DNA of 64,000 bases from Paludibacteraceae bacterium (GCA_017471175.1 JAFUVS010000015.1:184373-248372); one strand, 5' to 3'. Positions 26,592 through 36,898 are shown, counted from the stretch's first letter. Translations and numbers: made by a program. Notes: generated by a model from the sequence alone, not told the origin.

Positions 26592-29500
26592 ATGAAACGC
26601 CTGCTGACCTACATATTGCTACTCGTTTCGCTAACCGCCATAGCACGACCGGCTACTTTCTACGCCGAGAAATCGCTCTTGAGCGAAGGCAACGTGGTGC
26701 GTATCCGTGTGAGCGAATCAGGTATCTATCGGCTGACGTATGAGCAGATAGCCGAATGGGGCTTACGTCCAGAACGGGTCAGCGTCCTCGGCTACGGCGG
26801 AGCACTCCTGTCGCAAGACTTTACGCAGCCGCGCATTGACGACCTATGCCCCGTGGCTCTATATATGAACAAAGGCGCAGACAACCAATTCGGTAAAGGC
26901 GATTATATTCTGTTCTACGGTCAAGGTTCGGTGGCTTGGACATACAGCGGCGGCTACTTCACCCACACGCGCAACCACTGCTCCGACTACGGCTACTATT
27001 TCCTGTCGGATGCCGAAGGGCTGCAACGCCTGATGCCGATTGCAGATGAACTGAACGGTGTCGTCAAGCACGACGTAACGACCTATAATGCCTACGCCCT
27101 GCACGAACAAGACCTGGTCAACCTCATTGACCGCAAGAAAGGACTGACAGGCGGCGGACGCGAGTTCTACGGCGAAGATATACCGTCCGGGCAATCAAGC
27201 ACGTTCACGATTGACTTACCGAGTGCCGTAGCCGACCTCCCGATGTCCTGCCATGTGGCAGCTGCTTCCACAGGAGCCGGAACAGCCAACCTGACCATCG
27301 CCTGTGCAAGCACACAAACCGACATACCTTTCGGGGTTATCGAGACAGCCGACAACTACACCTTTGCCCTCACGGGCAACAAACGGCTGCGCGACATACC
27401 CGCTCAATTCGTGCCGCGCATTACGCTCACCTATGAGAGCCAAATAGCCTCCGACTACTGCTACCTGAACTATATCGAAGTGAACGCCGAGTGCGAACTG
27501 ACGCTGACAGATAACGCGCTGTTCTTCCGCCAAACGGCATATTTGGGAGAAAACAGCCTGTCGCGCTACTGCTTGAGCGGCGCGGATGCTTATACCGAGA
27601 TATGGGACATCACGCAACTTGATAACATCCGACGCGTACCTGCCTTATTGAGCCACGACACGCTCTACTTCACGGGGAATGACGCGCAAGTGACACAATA
27701 CGTTGCCGTTCGCACCCATGCTAATCATACACTGACACCTGCGTACATAGAGAAAATACCCAATCAGAACCTGCACGCCCTGCGCGATATTGACTACGTG
27801 ATTATTACGCCCGCAGCATTCCGAGGGGAGGCACTGCGTCTGGCAAAGGCGCACGAGCAATACGACGGACTGACATACGCCGTGGTAACCGACCAAGAGG
27901 TCTATAACGAGTTCTCCAGCGGCACACCTGACGTGTCCGCCTACCGCTGGCTGATGAAGATGCTCTACGACTGCGCTACCTCTGAACAGACCCGTCCGAA
28001 GAGTCTGCTTCTCTTTGGCGACGGTACATTTGATAATCGACAATTGCTTCCCTACTCCGGCAAGAACATACTCCTCACCTATCAGGCTGTCAATTCCACG
28101 GTTGAGACCAAAGCATACGCCTCGGATGACTACTTCACTTTCTTGGAAGACACGGACGGCGTGGTCGGCTCGTATTTCTCCGACCCGGTCGGCGAGATGC
28201 GTATCGGTGTAGGTCGGCTGCCCGTGTCCACATCGGAACAAGCCAAACAGGTGGTTGACAAACTGATTACCTATATGGAGGACACCTATCGAGGGGCGTG
28301 GAAACAGCAACTGCTCTTCCTTGCCGATGACGGCGACAACAATCAACACACCTCCATCTGCGACATCGCAGCAGAAAACGTAGCCAACAAAGCACCCGAT
28401 TTTGTGGTCAATAAAGTCTATTTGGATGCCTACGTACAAGAGAAGACGGCTTCCGGAGAATCCTACCCCATAGCCTACAACCGATTTACCAACTTGATGC
28501 GGCAAGGGGTACTCTTTATGGACTACTGCGGACATGGCAGTGCCAACAACATCACCAACGAGATGTTCCTCACTAAGTCGGACATAGAGCGTATGACCAA
28601 TCGTCATCAGGCTTTTTGGATGCTTGCCACGTGCGGATTTGCTCACTTTGACCAGCAGGCTCTTTCCGCTGCCGAGATGGCTGTACTTAATCCCAATGGC
28701 GGTGCCATCGCTGTTATGTCGGCTTGTCGAACGGTCTATGCCAACGAAAACAGCTACATCAACCGCCATCTCTGCGACACGCTTTTCGGACACCAAGACC
28801 CTTATTCGTACTCCATCTCTATCGGCGAAGCGGCTCGCATAGCGAAAAACAATTGCGGAAAGAATAGCGACAACAAGATGTCATACATTCTGTTCGGCGA
28901 TCCCGCTCTACGCCTTAAATATCCTACGGCATACGATGTGGTAACCTCCACGTCTGCCGACACATTGCGCGCGCTCGAAGAAGTAACTCTCAACGGCTAT
29001 ATTCGCACCCCGCAAAACGATACAGCGCACACATTCAACGGCTCGCTACAAGTCAGCATCTACGACAAGCAGCAATCCATCACCACACGAGACAACGATG
29101 CCATAAGCAGCGGTCTGACACCCATTCCTTGCACCTATAAGGACTACCCAAACCTCCTTTTTGCGGGCAATACAAAAGTGGAGGACGGAGTGTTCACTAT
29201 CACGTTCCGTATGCCCAAAGACATACGCTACAATTTCGGCAAGGGACGCATTGTCTATTACGCCATCGATTCGCTCACAATGGAAGAAGGCATTGGCCAT
29301 ACCCATTCATTCGTGATAGGAGGCAGTTCCGCACAGGCTGCTCTGCTCGCTGACACCATCGGACCCGATCTGCACATCTATATGGATCACCCCGCTTTCA
29401 AAGACGGCGGCAAAACCAACGAATATCCCCATTTCTACGCCGATCTATACGATGAGAACGGCATTAACGCTGTCGGAAGCGGTATCGGACACGACTTGAT

Positions 29501-29987
29501 GCTCGTATTGGATAACGATAATGCACTCACCTACAGTCTCAACGACTATTTTACCACCAACGGCAATTACCGACAAGGACAAGTCAGTTACGCATTCTCC
29601 GAGCTGAAAGAGGGTCAGCATAGTCTGCTGTTCCGCGCGTGGGACTTGATGAACAATTCGTCCACCGCCACGCTCAATTTCACCGTGGTCAAGGGACTGC
29701 AAACCCAACTCTTTACTGTTACCGCGTACCCCAACCCGTGTCCTGCAGGCGTTCCGCTCACTATCCGCATCGCCGCCGACCGCCCCGATGAACTGCTGCA
29801 AACAAGGCTGACTATCTATGAGTTGAGCGGCGCACAAGTATATCAAACTTCCTTCAACGGCGAGCGAACCCTCACCTTTACGCCTTCACAAGCCAATATG
29901 CACCCCGGAATATATATCTACCGCATACAATGTCAGACCGGTACGTCCGGCTCATCTGTAGCTGTAGGCAAACTAATAATACAATAA
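26592..29987 (+). CDS. porU: Type IX secretion system sortase PorU
   Basis: 1131 residues with a signal peptide. The gingipain-like C25 peptidase domain contains catalytic His648 (DYCGHGSANN) and Cys681 (LATCGFAHFD). PorU is the cell-surface sortase that removes the CTD signal from T9SS cargo and attaches the cargo to the membrane lipid. The C-terminal ~90 residues (VTAYPNPCPAGVPLTIRI, then an 'IYELSG' strand and a final YIYRIQC...VAVGKLIIQ) look like a type A CTD, which PorU characteristically keeps. porV follows directly, the conserved order. Confidence 0.93.
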   Translation: MKRLLTYILLLVSLTAIARPATFYAEKSLLSEGNVVRIRVSESGIYRLTYEQIAEWGLRPERVSVLGYGGALLSQDFTQPRIDDLCPVALYMNKGADNQFGKGDYILFYGQGSVAWTYSGGYFTHTRNHCSDYGYYFLSDAEGLQRLMPIADELNGVVKHDVTTYNAYALHEQDLVNLIDRKKGLTGGGREFYGEDIPSGQSSTFTIDLPSAVADLPMSCHVAAASTGAGTANLTIACASTQTDIPFGVIETADNYTFALTGNKRLRDIPAQFVPRITLTYESQIASDYCYLNYIEVNAECELTLTDNALFFRQTAYLGENSLSRYCLSGADAYTEIWDITQLDNIRRVPALLSHDTLYFTGNDAQVTQYVAVRTHANHTLTPAYIEKIPNQNLHALRDIDYVIITPAAFRGEALRLAKAHEQYDGLTYAVVTDQEVYNEFSSGTPDVSAYRWLMKMLYDCATSEQTRPKSLLLFGDGTFDNRQLLPYSGKNILLTYQAVNSTVETKAYASDDYFTFLEDTDGVVGSYFSDPVGEMRIGVGRLPVSTSEQAKQVVDKLITYMEDTYRGAWKQQLLFLADDGDNNQHTSICDIAAENVANKAPDFVVNKVYLDAYVQEKTASGESYPIAYNRFTNLMRQGVLFMDYCGHGSANNITNEMFLTKSDIERMTNRHQAFWMLATCGFAHFDQQALSAAEMAVLNPNGGAIAVMSACRTVYANENSYINRHLCDTLFGHQDPYSYSISIGEAARIAKNNCGKNSDNKMSYILFGDPALRLKYPTAYDVVTSTSADTLRALEEVTLNGYIRTPQNDTAHTFNGSLQVSIYDKQQSITTRDNDAISSGLTPIPCTYKDYPNLLFAGNTKVEDGVFTITFRMPKDIRYNFGKGRIVYYAIDSLTMEEGIGHTHSFVIGGSSAQAALLADTIGPDLHIYMDHPAFKDGGKTNEYPHFYADLYDENGINAVGSGIGHDLMLVLDNDNALTYSLNDYFTTNGNYRQGQVSYAFSELKEGQHSLLFRAWDLMNNSSTATLNFTVVKGLQTQLFTVTAYPNPCPAGVPLTIRIAADRPDELLQTRLTIYELSGAQVYQTSFNGERTLTFTPSQANMHPGIYIYRIQCQTGTSGSSVAVGKLIIQ

Positions 29988-30068
29988 GGATACGATAGCC
30001 TATGAAGCACATCGCAAATCTCTGATTCTTTTATACAAACGAAATAAACCTAAACAACCAAAATACTT

Positions 30069-31268
30069 ATGAAAAAACATTTTTTGATTGCTGTAGCGGC
30101 TGCTACACTTTCCGTCTCCGCGTGGGCGCGAGGAACTGATTACACCAACCCCATTATCACGGCAATGCCGTCGCTGACAATTGCGCCGGATGCCGCTGCC
30201 GCCGGTATGGGTGACGTAGGTACAGCTACCCGTCCCGACATGAACTCGCAGCATTGGAACGCTGCCAAGTACGCTTTCTTTGAGGAACGCGGAGGTATAA
30301 CCGCTTCCTATACGCCGTGGTTGCGCTCACTGGTAGGCGACATTGACCTCGCTTATCTGTCAGGTTTCTATCGCTTTGACGAACTGCAAGCCATCTCGGC
30401 AGGCTTCACATACTTCTCAATGGGTAAAGTTGATTTGATTGACAATCAGGGAAACATGTTCCAAGAGGCGCATCCTAATGAGTGGGCATTGGACATCGCC
30501 TATTCGCGCAAACTGCACGAGTATGTCAGCATGGCTGCCACGCTGCGTTTCTTGTACAGCGACCTCAATAACGGAGCAAACTCTTCCGTTAGCAACGGCG
30601 GCACCGAATTGTTCCCTGCATGGACTATGGCGGCAGATATCTCGCTCTACTATCGTCAGCCCATTGAGTTACCATTCGGTACCAGTTACTTCGCTCTCGG
30701 AACGAACATCAGCAATCTCGGCGGTAAGATGACCTACGACAAAGGCGACCACCAGAACTTCATCCCTGCCAACTGGCGCACCGGTATCAGTTACGAACTG
30801 CCCTTCGACAACTACAACCGCTTGATGGCTACCGTAGAGGCAAACAAGATGCTCGTCCCTGCCAGCAAATACTCCAAGTTTGCTCCCAAAGACGAAAACG
30901 GCAACCAGATAACAACAGGAAATACCTATTCCGAATGGTTCTCCAACCTCAGTTCCGCCAGCGGTTGGTTCCAGTCATTCGCCGATGCACCTCACGGCTT
31001 CAAAGAGGAGATGGACGAGGTACAATGGGGCGTGGGCTTGGAATATAGTTACGACCGCAAGTTCTTCGGCCGCTTAGGTTACAGCCACGAAGCCAAAAGC
31101 AAAGGCAACCGCCGCTACTTCACCCTCGGTGCCGGCTTCAAACTCAGTATCGTTCGCCTTGACATCAGCTACTGCATTGCCACAGCGAACACCAACCCGC
31201 TCAACAACACGATGCGCTTCACCCTCGGCTTCGACCTCTACGGCATCAAAGACCTCATTAAGAATTAA
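30069..31268 (+). CDS. porV: Type IX secretion outer-membrane protein PorV
   Basis: A 399-residue outer-membrane beta-barrel with a signal peptide (residues about 1-21). The N-terminal SLTIAPDAAAAGMGDVGTA and NSQHWNAAKYAF motifs and the repeated strands (GRLGYSHEAKSKGNRRYFTLGAGFK) are diagnostic of PorV/LptO. It shuttles T9SS cargo from the translocon to PorU. Its position directly after porU is conserved. The rest of the secretion machinery is not in the window. Confidence 0.93.
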   Translation: MKKHFLIAVAAATLSVSAWARGTDYTNPIITAMPSLTIAPDAAAAGMGDVGTATRPDMNSQHWNAAKYAFFEERGGITASYTPWLRSLVGDIDLAYLSGFYRFDELQAISAGFTYFSMGKVDLIDNQGNMFQEAHPNEWALDIAYSRKLHEYVSMAATLRFLYSDLNNGANSSVSNGGTELFPAWTMAADISLYYRQPIELPFGTSYFALGTNISNLGGKMTYDKGDHQNFIPANWRTGISYELPFDNYNRLMATVEANKMLVPASKYSKFAPKDENGNQITTGNTYSEWFSNLSSASGWFQSFADAPHGFKEEMDEVQWGVGLEYSYDRKFFGRLGYSHEAKSKGNRRYFTLGAGFKLSIVRLDISYCIATANTNPLNNTMRFTLGFDLYGIKDLIKN

Positions 31269-31270
31269 GA

Positions 31271-31741
31271 ATGAGAGTTGGTTTCGGATATGACGTACAT
31301 GCTTTTGCCCCCGACCGCGAAATGTGGTTAGGGGGCATTCGCATATCCCATACGCAAGGTCTGATGGGACATTCGGATGCCGATGTACTCATACACGCGC
31401 TCTGCGATGCCCTTCTTGGTGCTGCCGCTATGCGCGACATCGGCTATCACTTCCCTGACACAAAAGGAAATGAATACGAGGGCATAGACTCCAAAATCCT
31501 CCTCCGCCGCGTGATGCGAATGCTCCGCGACAAAGGCTATGAATTAGGCAACTGCGACTGCACCGTCTGCGCCCAGCAGCCTAAACTCGCGTCTTACATA
31601 GAACCGATGCGGCAATGCTTGGCAGAAACGATGCAAGTAAGTGTAGATAAAGTGAGCATCAAAGCCACCACTACCGAACACCTCGGCTTTGTGGGGCGGG
31701 AAGAAGGCATCGCCGCACAAGCCGTCGTACTAATTGATTAG
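31271..31741 (+). CDS. ispF: 2-C-methyl-D-erythritol 2,4-cyclodiphosphate synthase
   Basis: 156 residues, the usual length. Motifs visible: metal ligands Asp8 and His10 in GYDVHAF, GHSDADVLIHALCDALLGA, and KATTTEHLGFVGREEGIAA near the end. IspF makes the cyclic diphosphate intermediate of the non-mevalonate isoprenoid pathway. It starts 2 bp after the porV stop, so it is co-transcribed with porU and porV. Confidence 0.97.
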   Translation: MRVGFGYDVHAFAPDREMWLGGIRISHTQGLMGHSDADVLIHALCDALLGAAAMRDIGYHFPDTKGNEYEGIDSKILLRRVMRMLRDKGYELGNCDCTVCAQQPKLASYIEPMRQCLAETMQVSVDKVSIKATTTEHLGFVGREEGIAAQAVVLID

Positions 31742-31776
31742 TACAATCTTACTATAACCAGTAGAATACTACTATC

Positions 31777-32151
31777 GTGAAACTTCCTCTTATCGTACTC
31801 TTGCTGTCGAGTTTATTCTGTACGCTGAATTTGCAGGCTCAAGTCCCCGGTGCTGAAACACCTGCGACAACGACCTACAGCCGCGATACACTTACGGTCA
31901 GCAAAGACTCTGTTATCATTGTGATAACGGCTTGCGCTCCCATCTGCTCCTCTATTGTCATCACAGAAGATGCCAATGGCGACAAGACAAGCGAAATAAC
32001 ATCCCCATACCCCGATGCCATCTTTCCGGAAGCGTACATAGAGAACGACAGCATCAAGTGGCGCGACAATACATACCTCATCCTGGACGAAGACGAAAAA
32101 CGGTGGAAAGAAGAACAAAAGAAATGGCCGGAAAACACTCCCAAACAATAA
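31777..32151 (+). CDS. Small secreted protein of unknown function
   Basis: 124 residues from a GTG start at 31777. The signal peptide is clear (LPLIVLLLSSLFCTLNLQAQ). A short Thr/Ser-rich beta-type segment with two Cys (TACAPICSS) and a charged C-terminal helix (LDEDEKRWKEEQKKWPENTP) follow. I do not recognise a family. It overlaps aroK by 28 bp, so translation of the two is probably coupled. Confidence 0.6.
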   Translation: MKLPLIVLLLSSLFCTLNLQAQVPGAETPATTTYSRDTLTVSKDSVIIVITACAPICSSIVITEDANGDKTSEITSPYPDAIFPEAYIENDSIKWRDNTYLILDEDEKRWKEEQKKWPENTPKQ

Positions 32152-32699
32152 AAAGCAAGCCCATCTACCTCATCGGCTATATGGCGGCGGGCAAGACAAC
32201 CGTTGGCAAACAATTGGCAGAACGCATCGGCTGGCACTTTGTGGACTTGGACGATGCGTTTTTGCAGATTCACGGCTTCACACCGAATGAGTACATCCGA
32301 CAATTCGGCATAGACGCTTTTCGGCGCAAAGAGAAATACGTTTTGGAAGACATCGCCGATATGTCTCCCTACGAGAATGTGGTGTATGCCACCGGCGGCG
32401 GTTACCCGTGCTATGAGGACAATATGGAGTGCCTTGCCGAATTAGGGACAAGCGTCTATCTGCGCTGGGAAGCCCGCGACCTTGCCAAACGGCTGATGCT
32501 GACCGACTTGAGTGAACGCCCCGTCTTACAAGGGCGAACAGAAGACGAACTGCTGCAATTCATATCGCCGCAATTAGCTGCACGCGAAGCATACTATCTG
32601 AAAGCCGACCACGTGGTGAATGCCCCGGGATTCACCGAAGATGCTGACGAACAATTAGTCGATGCCATTGTGTCTATATTCAACGATTCAAAGACTTAA
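32124..32699 (+). CDS. aroK: Shikimate kinase
   Basis: 191 residues. The P-loop is GYMAAGKTTVG (residues about 18-28), followed by the substrate region DLDDAF, FRRKEKYVLEDI, the GGGYPCYEDN motif and the lid segment (SERPVLQGRTEDEL). It phosphorylates shikimate in aromatic amino-acid synthesis. The frame is open much further upstream, but the ATG at 32124 gives the family-typical N-terminus. Confidence 0.95.
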   Translation: MAGKHSQTIKSKPIYLIGYMAAGKTTVGKQLAERIGWHFVDLDDAFLQIHGFTPNEYIRQFGIDAFRRKEKYVLEDIADMSPYENVVYATGGGYPCYEDNMECLAELGTSVYLRWEARDLAKRLMLTDLSERPVLQGRTEDELLQFISPQLAAREAYYLKADHVVNAPGFTEDADEQLVDAIVSIFNDSKT

Positions 32700-32776
32700 A
32701 AAATCAAAGATTCAATCAAACCCTATCTTCTAATACCCCTAACTACCACTTATAAACCTATAAACACAAAAAAACT

Positions 32777-33196
32777 ATGTCCATTAACGAGATACAAGAC
32801 GAGATTATTGACGAGTTCAGCCAATTTGACGACTGGATGGATCGCTATTCGCTGCTGATTGATTACGGCAACAACCTGCCTCCATTCCCCGAAGAGAGCC
32901 GCACGGAGCAGAACTTAATAGATGGTTGTCAAAGCCAAGTATGGTTCACGTGTAAGATGAATGAAGACGGAAAAATCACCTATCAAGGCGATTCAGATGC
33001 CATTTTAGTGAAAGGGATTGTAGCCCTTCTTATTCGCGTGCTGAGCGACCATACGCCCCGTGAAATCGTGGATGCCGACCTCTACTTTATCGACCGCATC
33101 CAACTGCGTGAACACCTCTCTCCCACCCGCAGCAACGGCTTGGCTGCGATGCTCAAGCAGATGCGTCTTTTCGCCCTTACTTTCCTCGCTAAATAA
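32777..33196 (+). CDS. sufE: SufE-family Fe-S assembly protein
   Basis: 139 residues. The active-site Cys51 lies in IDGCQSQVW, and the family start (QFDDWMDRYSLLIDYGNNLP) is present. SufE accepts sulfur from the cysteine desulfurase SufS and passes it to the SufBCD scaffold in iron-sulfur cluster assembly. It is separated from aroK by a short AT-rich spacer and followed by the 11-bp repeats and a palindrome. Confidence 0.95.
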   Translation: MSINEIQDEIIDEFSQFDDWMDRYSLLIDYGNNLPPFPEESRTEQNLIDGCQSQVWFTCKMNEDGKITYQGDSDAILVKGIVALLIRVLSDHTPREIVDADLYFIDRIQLREHLSPTRSNGLAAMLKQMRLFALTFLAK

Positions 33197-33250
33197 TCGA
33201 GGTTCACAAGACAAATATGAAATCTACTACAATCCGATAAATATATTCGC

Positions 33251-33327
33251 CGTTCAATTCCCGTTCATTCGTCGTTCATTTCCTGTTCATTTCTTGTTCA
33301 TTCGTTGTTCATTTCCTGTTCTTATAT
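33251..33327. repeat. 11-bp tandem repeats between sufE and the SusE/F-like gene
   Basis: Seven consecutive 11-bp units, consensus (C/T)GTTCATTyst. Units 2-3 and 5-6 match each other closely, giving a 33-bp super-period. The rest of the 33197-33456 gap is AT-rich or holds the palindrome below. No gene is visible. Confidence 0.8.
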
Positions 33328-33378
33328 TACTTAGGTGGTTAAACAGCAACTCCTGCGGGGGTTCACATTTCAATAAAA

Positions 33379-33410
33379 TGTAACGCGCTACTAATTAGTA
33401 GCGCGTTACA
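33379..33410. terminator. 32-bp perfect palindrome between sufE and the glycan locus
   Basis: TGTAACGCGCTACT with its exact reverse complement, 32 bp in all. It lies between convergent genes and could act as a bidirectional terminator, although flanking T-runs are weak. A protein-binding palindrome is the alternative. Confidence 0.6.
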
Positions 33411-33456
33411 TAAATACTCTACTTATAGAGTTTATATCAAACCGGAATAATAACGA

Positions 33457-34968
33457 TTATTCGCAGTTGATTTCGTGGTATGCACGTTTGCCGTCGATTT
33501 CAGTTTCAGCCTCTTCAATCTGCAGGCAGATATTCTCGGTCAAGCCTGTAATGTCAACAGTCTGTCCGTTGTCCCAGTTGTCACCGTTGCGGAAGATGAT
33601 GTTAAGGCTAACAACAGCTTCGGGAGTTGTATATACAAACCAGTTACCTTCCTGTACGAGTTCAACTGCAGCGCCATCTCCACCGGTAGGCCAAACCCAA
33701 GCGGTAGGAGTGTTGGTCCAATCAGAAGGCATTTGTGCACGTACAGTAACCATGTGCTTTTCGGGTTCAACGGCACCACCTTCACCTTCGAGAAGAACGG
33801 TCTTGGCATTGGTCAGCGCATTGAGCGTGAAGGTTACGGTATAAAGTCCGTCAGCGGGAACGGTGATATTGTCCGAACCGCCATCCATACCTGCCTCTAC
33901 ATAGAGTTCATCGGTCGTGCTGTACGAACGCACTTTGCAGCCGCCTGCAGCGAGCAGGTTAACGGAAGCCGTCCATGTATAGTCGTCACCATTCTTGGTC
34001 GGAGTTCCCAAATCGAAGCGGTTACCCCAAGCCCAGCCACCATCGGCATTGGCAGGATCAACTTCAGCACCTTCTTGAGCGGCAACAGCGTCACCAACCA
34101 AGCACAGACGTACAGCAGAATAGTCTTTTGCTACGATCTCGCCGGTCTTCTCCATTGCATAAGCATAGGAAGCGGCAATGTCGCCTTTCGCCATCCTGAA
34201 GATAAGTCCTACTTGGTATATACCACCACTTTCAACAACGATATTAGCACCATTGGGAATCATACCTGCGCCGAGGTTGGAATTAGCCTTTACTTGTTCA
34301 GCATCGTCAAGGTTGATTTTCCATACACCGGAGTGTTTGAACTTGAACTCGGTGTTAGCCATCAATTCAACATTATCCCAGGTCCAAATGATTTCAGCCT
34401 GTTTGGCTTGAACGGTAGGTTGAGCGTCAGCTGCGAGGTAGCCCCAGCTGTTCATACTTCCTGCCAATCCCCATTCAACGGGAGCCACAACGATTTGTGC
34501 ACCGCCGGTAGCATCTAACAGACCGTCACGGTTGAAGTCAAGAATGATGTGGTAGAAACCGGTAGTTCCCACTTGCATCTTGGCATCTTGCGTCAAAGCA
34601 CCTTTCCAGCCGTCCAATTCTTGGCCGTCGGTAGCCAGTTTGGCAGCTTCGAGGGCAGCACCGTAATAGGTGTAAGTTTGACCCTCTTTGAATACGATTT
34701 GGAAGTCTTTGTTGGCTTCGAGTACGATGTACTTCTCGTACATACCTTCGCGAGCTTCACCACTCACTTCGTTAAGACCTTGCGCCATACCGGTAGCCAC
34801 AACGCCTGTGGTTTGCAGGTCAGCGTAGCCGGTTGCTTCACCTACTACGTAAGCACCGCTGGTCAGCAAATCACCCGTTTCAATCGGAGTGGTCTTTTTC
34901 TTTTCACAGGATGTGAACAGCATTCCGAAAGAAGCAACTGCACACATCAGCAAACTGATTTTTTTCAT
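33457..34968 (-). CDS. SusE/SusF-like outer-membrane glycan-binding lipoprotein
   Basis: 503 residues. The lipobox is FTSC (Cys21). The central region holds SusE/SusF-type starch-binding modules (GLAGSMNSWGYLAADAQPT, then EIIWTWDNVELMANTEFKFK, and a repeat around ADGLYTVTFTLNA). The C-terminal segment (VTVRAQMPSDWTNTPTAWVW, then AVELVQEGNWFVYTT) resembles a CBM26-type starch-binding module. The protein is surface-exposed and holds alpha-glucan for SusC/SusD. It is last in the locus transcribed from the minus strand. The ligand is inferred from module type. Confidence 0.82.
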   Translation of the reverse strand: MKKISLLMCAVASFGMLFTSCEKKKTTPIETGDLLTSGAYVVGEATGYADLQTTGVVATGMAQGLNEVSGEAREGMYEKYIVLEANKDFQIVFKEGQTYTYYGAALEAAKLATDGQELDGWKGALTQDAKMQVGTTGFYHIILDFNRDGLLDATGGAQIVVAPVEWGLAGSMNSWGYLAADAQPTVQAKQAEIIWTWDNVELMANTEFKFKHSGVWKINLDDAEQVKANSNLGAGMIPNGANIVVESGGIYQVGLIFRMAKGDIAASYAYAMEKTGEIVAKDYSAVRLCLVGDAVAAQEGAEVDPANADGGWAWGNRFDLGTPTKNGDDYTWTASVNLLAAGGCKVRSYSTTDELYVEAGMDGGSDNITVPADGLYTVTFTLNALTNAKTVLLEGEGGAVEPEKHMVTVRAQMPSDWTNTPTAWVWPTGGDGAAVELVQEGNWFVYTTPEAVVSLNIIFRNGDNWDNGQTVDITGLTENICLQIEEAETEIDGKRAYHEINCE

Positions 34969-35059
34969 GCTTGTAAGTTTTTTGGGTTAATTATAAGGTA
35001 ATTATAAATGCTTTCGCATTATCTTTTTCAAATGATAATCAAAATACGTGCCAATCGGA

Positions 35060-36898
35060 TTAGTATCCTGCATTTTGCGTCCAATACGGCGTTCCGTCTT
35101 CCTTGATGCTGGACTTTTGGAGTACGCTATAAGGAATTGGGAACCAGCGGCGTGTATTGTTCAAGCCGGCTCCGGTCACGTATTGCACTTTCTCAAATTG
35201 ACCGAAACGGATAAGGTCACGACGACGTGCGCACTCCCAGCTCAATTCGCGTCCGCGCTCGGCAAGGATACCGGTGGTCAAGTCGGTGGAAAGCCCCGTG
35301 AACGCATCCGGATAAGCGGCATCGAAGTCGCTCTCGGGGGTAGCCGAATAGGCGAATGCACGCTTCTTCATTTGGCTGACGGCTTGGTTGTACTCGCCCG
35401 TAGCAGCACCTGCTCCGTGAGCGAGAGCCTCGGCCTTCATCAAGATAACGTCCGCATAACGGAAGAGGACGAAGTCGTTTTCGCAGTAGCGGTATGTACC
35501 GGCAGTATCAATTTGGTACTTAATCATACGTGCACCGGAGGTACGAATAGCCTCGCTCAACGATGAGTTCTCCGTAACGGGTTTGGACGGGTCGGAGGTG
35601 ATTTCGGGTGTCAAGATGACCAACGAGTCAGCAGTACAAGACTTATTTGGGTCAACGATTACATCATTCGAACCTTGCTTATAGAGCGGTCCTACGAACC
35701 AAGCCCATTGGTGGGGGTTGTGCGTACCGTCATCTTCCACGCCGATACCGGCACCACGTACATCATGACCATTGAATATCTTCAGGTAGTTAGGACGTGC
35801 GCAGAATCCGTTCCACGGTTTGTCTTGCAGTTTGGGCCAAAGTGTTTGGTGTGAATAGTGGAGGGTGAGGAACGAGATTTGGAGTTTGTTCTTCACTTTG
35901 TCCACATTGCGCTCGTTGTCTTTCGAACCGTCTTCAACGATAACAAGGATGTTCTCATTTGATTTCTCGTTGAACATCAAGAAGTTGTCAAAATAGTTCC
36001 CCTCGATGGCATACGAGCCGGAAGCAATCACCTTATCGCAGCAACGGTTGGCATTAACGTAGAAATCGTCCGAAGAAGTGATGTCTGTGAAGCCGCTCAA
36101 GTCTTTGTCAATCTCTGTCATCGGGGTACGGGTCTGCTTATCGCCGTTGGAATAAACGATGGTGTGTGTGGTATTCATTACGGTAGCAGGGTTCACTCCG
36201 AATGATTCGGCGTTGAGATAGAGTCGCGCCAGAAGAGTATAAGCCACGCCTTGGGTCATACGTCCGAGTTGAGAAGCGCGGTTGCCATCGTTGACTACCA
36301 CCATATTGGGTGCATTATTCTCCAAGCAAGCTACAAGATGTGCCCACGTGATTTGCGGGTCGAGCAGTTCTTCGTGACGGTCGGAGTAGTCCTCCATATA
36401 AGGGATGCGACCGAAGCAGTCAAAGAGCATATAGTAGTAGTACGAACGCAGCACTTCCAATTCGCCTTTATACTGCTTATAGGTGGCTTCCGTCATATTG
36501 TCCTTGGCATCGGCGAGTGTTTGCAGAAGGTTATTGCACAGCACGGCACCTGATACGGTACGGTTCCAGATGCACTTGAAGGCTTCGCCGTAGGCGTTCC
36601 AGTTGTGGGTGTTGAGGTTCTTCCAGTAGCCGCCGTCAGCCCAGTCGCCGCCGGCACGGGTAGGACACAGACCTTCGTCTGCCGTCAGCGTATTTACCCC
36701 CCAGTAGCCCCAGTGGTCATGAACGAACTTAAGGTCGGCATACGCTTGCGCCACCATAAGAACGATATTGTCTTCGTTGCTCAAGATCTCATCGGCAGTC
36801 GGTTTGCCGAATGTATCCTCTTTGAGCATATCTTCGCAAGCCGTAAAAGCGGTAAGGCAGAAAAGTGCGATGAGTGATGAATAGATATACTTTTTCAT
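35060..36898 (-). CDS. SusD/RagB-family outer-membrane glycan-binding lipoprotein
   Basis: 612 residues. The lipobox is FTAC (Cys21). The TPR-like SusD fold is shown by KGELEVLRSYYYYMLFDCFG, the FCARPNYLKIFNG segment, YRYCENDFVLFRYADVILM and, near the end, GILAERGRELSWECARRRDL followed by WFPIPYSVLQ. SusD caps the SusC transporter and delivers glycan. It lies 18 bp from the SusC stop, so the two are co-transcribed. Confidence 0.95.
   Translation of the reverse strand: MKKYIYSSLIALFCLTAFTACEDMLKEDTFGKPTADEILSNEDNIVLMVAQAYADLKFVHDHWGYWGVNTLTADEGLCPTRAGGDWADGGYWKNLNTHNWNAYGEAFKCIWNRTVSGAVLCNNLLQTLADAKDNMTEATYKQYKGELEVLRSYYYYMLFDCFGRIPYMEDYSDRHEELLDPQITWAHLVACLENNAPNMVVVNDGNRASQLGRMTQGVAYTLLARLYLNAESFGVNPATVMNTTHTIVYSNGDKQTRTPMTEIDKDLSGFTDITSSDDFYVNANRCCDKVIASGSYAIEGNYFDNFLMFNEKSNENILVIVEDGSKDNERNVDKVKNKLQISFLTLHYSHQTLWPKLQDKPWNGFCARPNYLKIFNGHDVRGAGIGVEDDGTHNPHQWAWFVGPLYKQGSNDVIVDPNKSCTADSLVILTPEITSDPSKPVTENSSLSEAIRTSGARMIKYQIDTAGTYRYCENDFVLFRYADVILMKAEALAHGAGAATGEYNQAVSQMKKRAFAYSATPESDFDAAYPDAFTGLSTDLTTGILAERGRELSWECARRRDLIRFGQFEKVQYVTGAGLNNTRRWFPIPYSVLQKSSIKEDGTPYWTQNAGY

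Noticed and set aside
33251-33327. CRISPR array
   Set aside because: The units are 11 bp and contiguous with no spacers of typical length; no cas genes are nearby.
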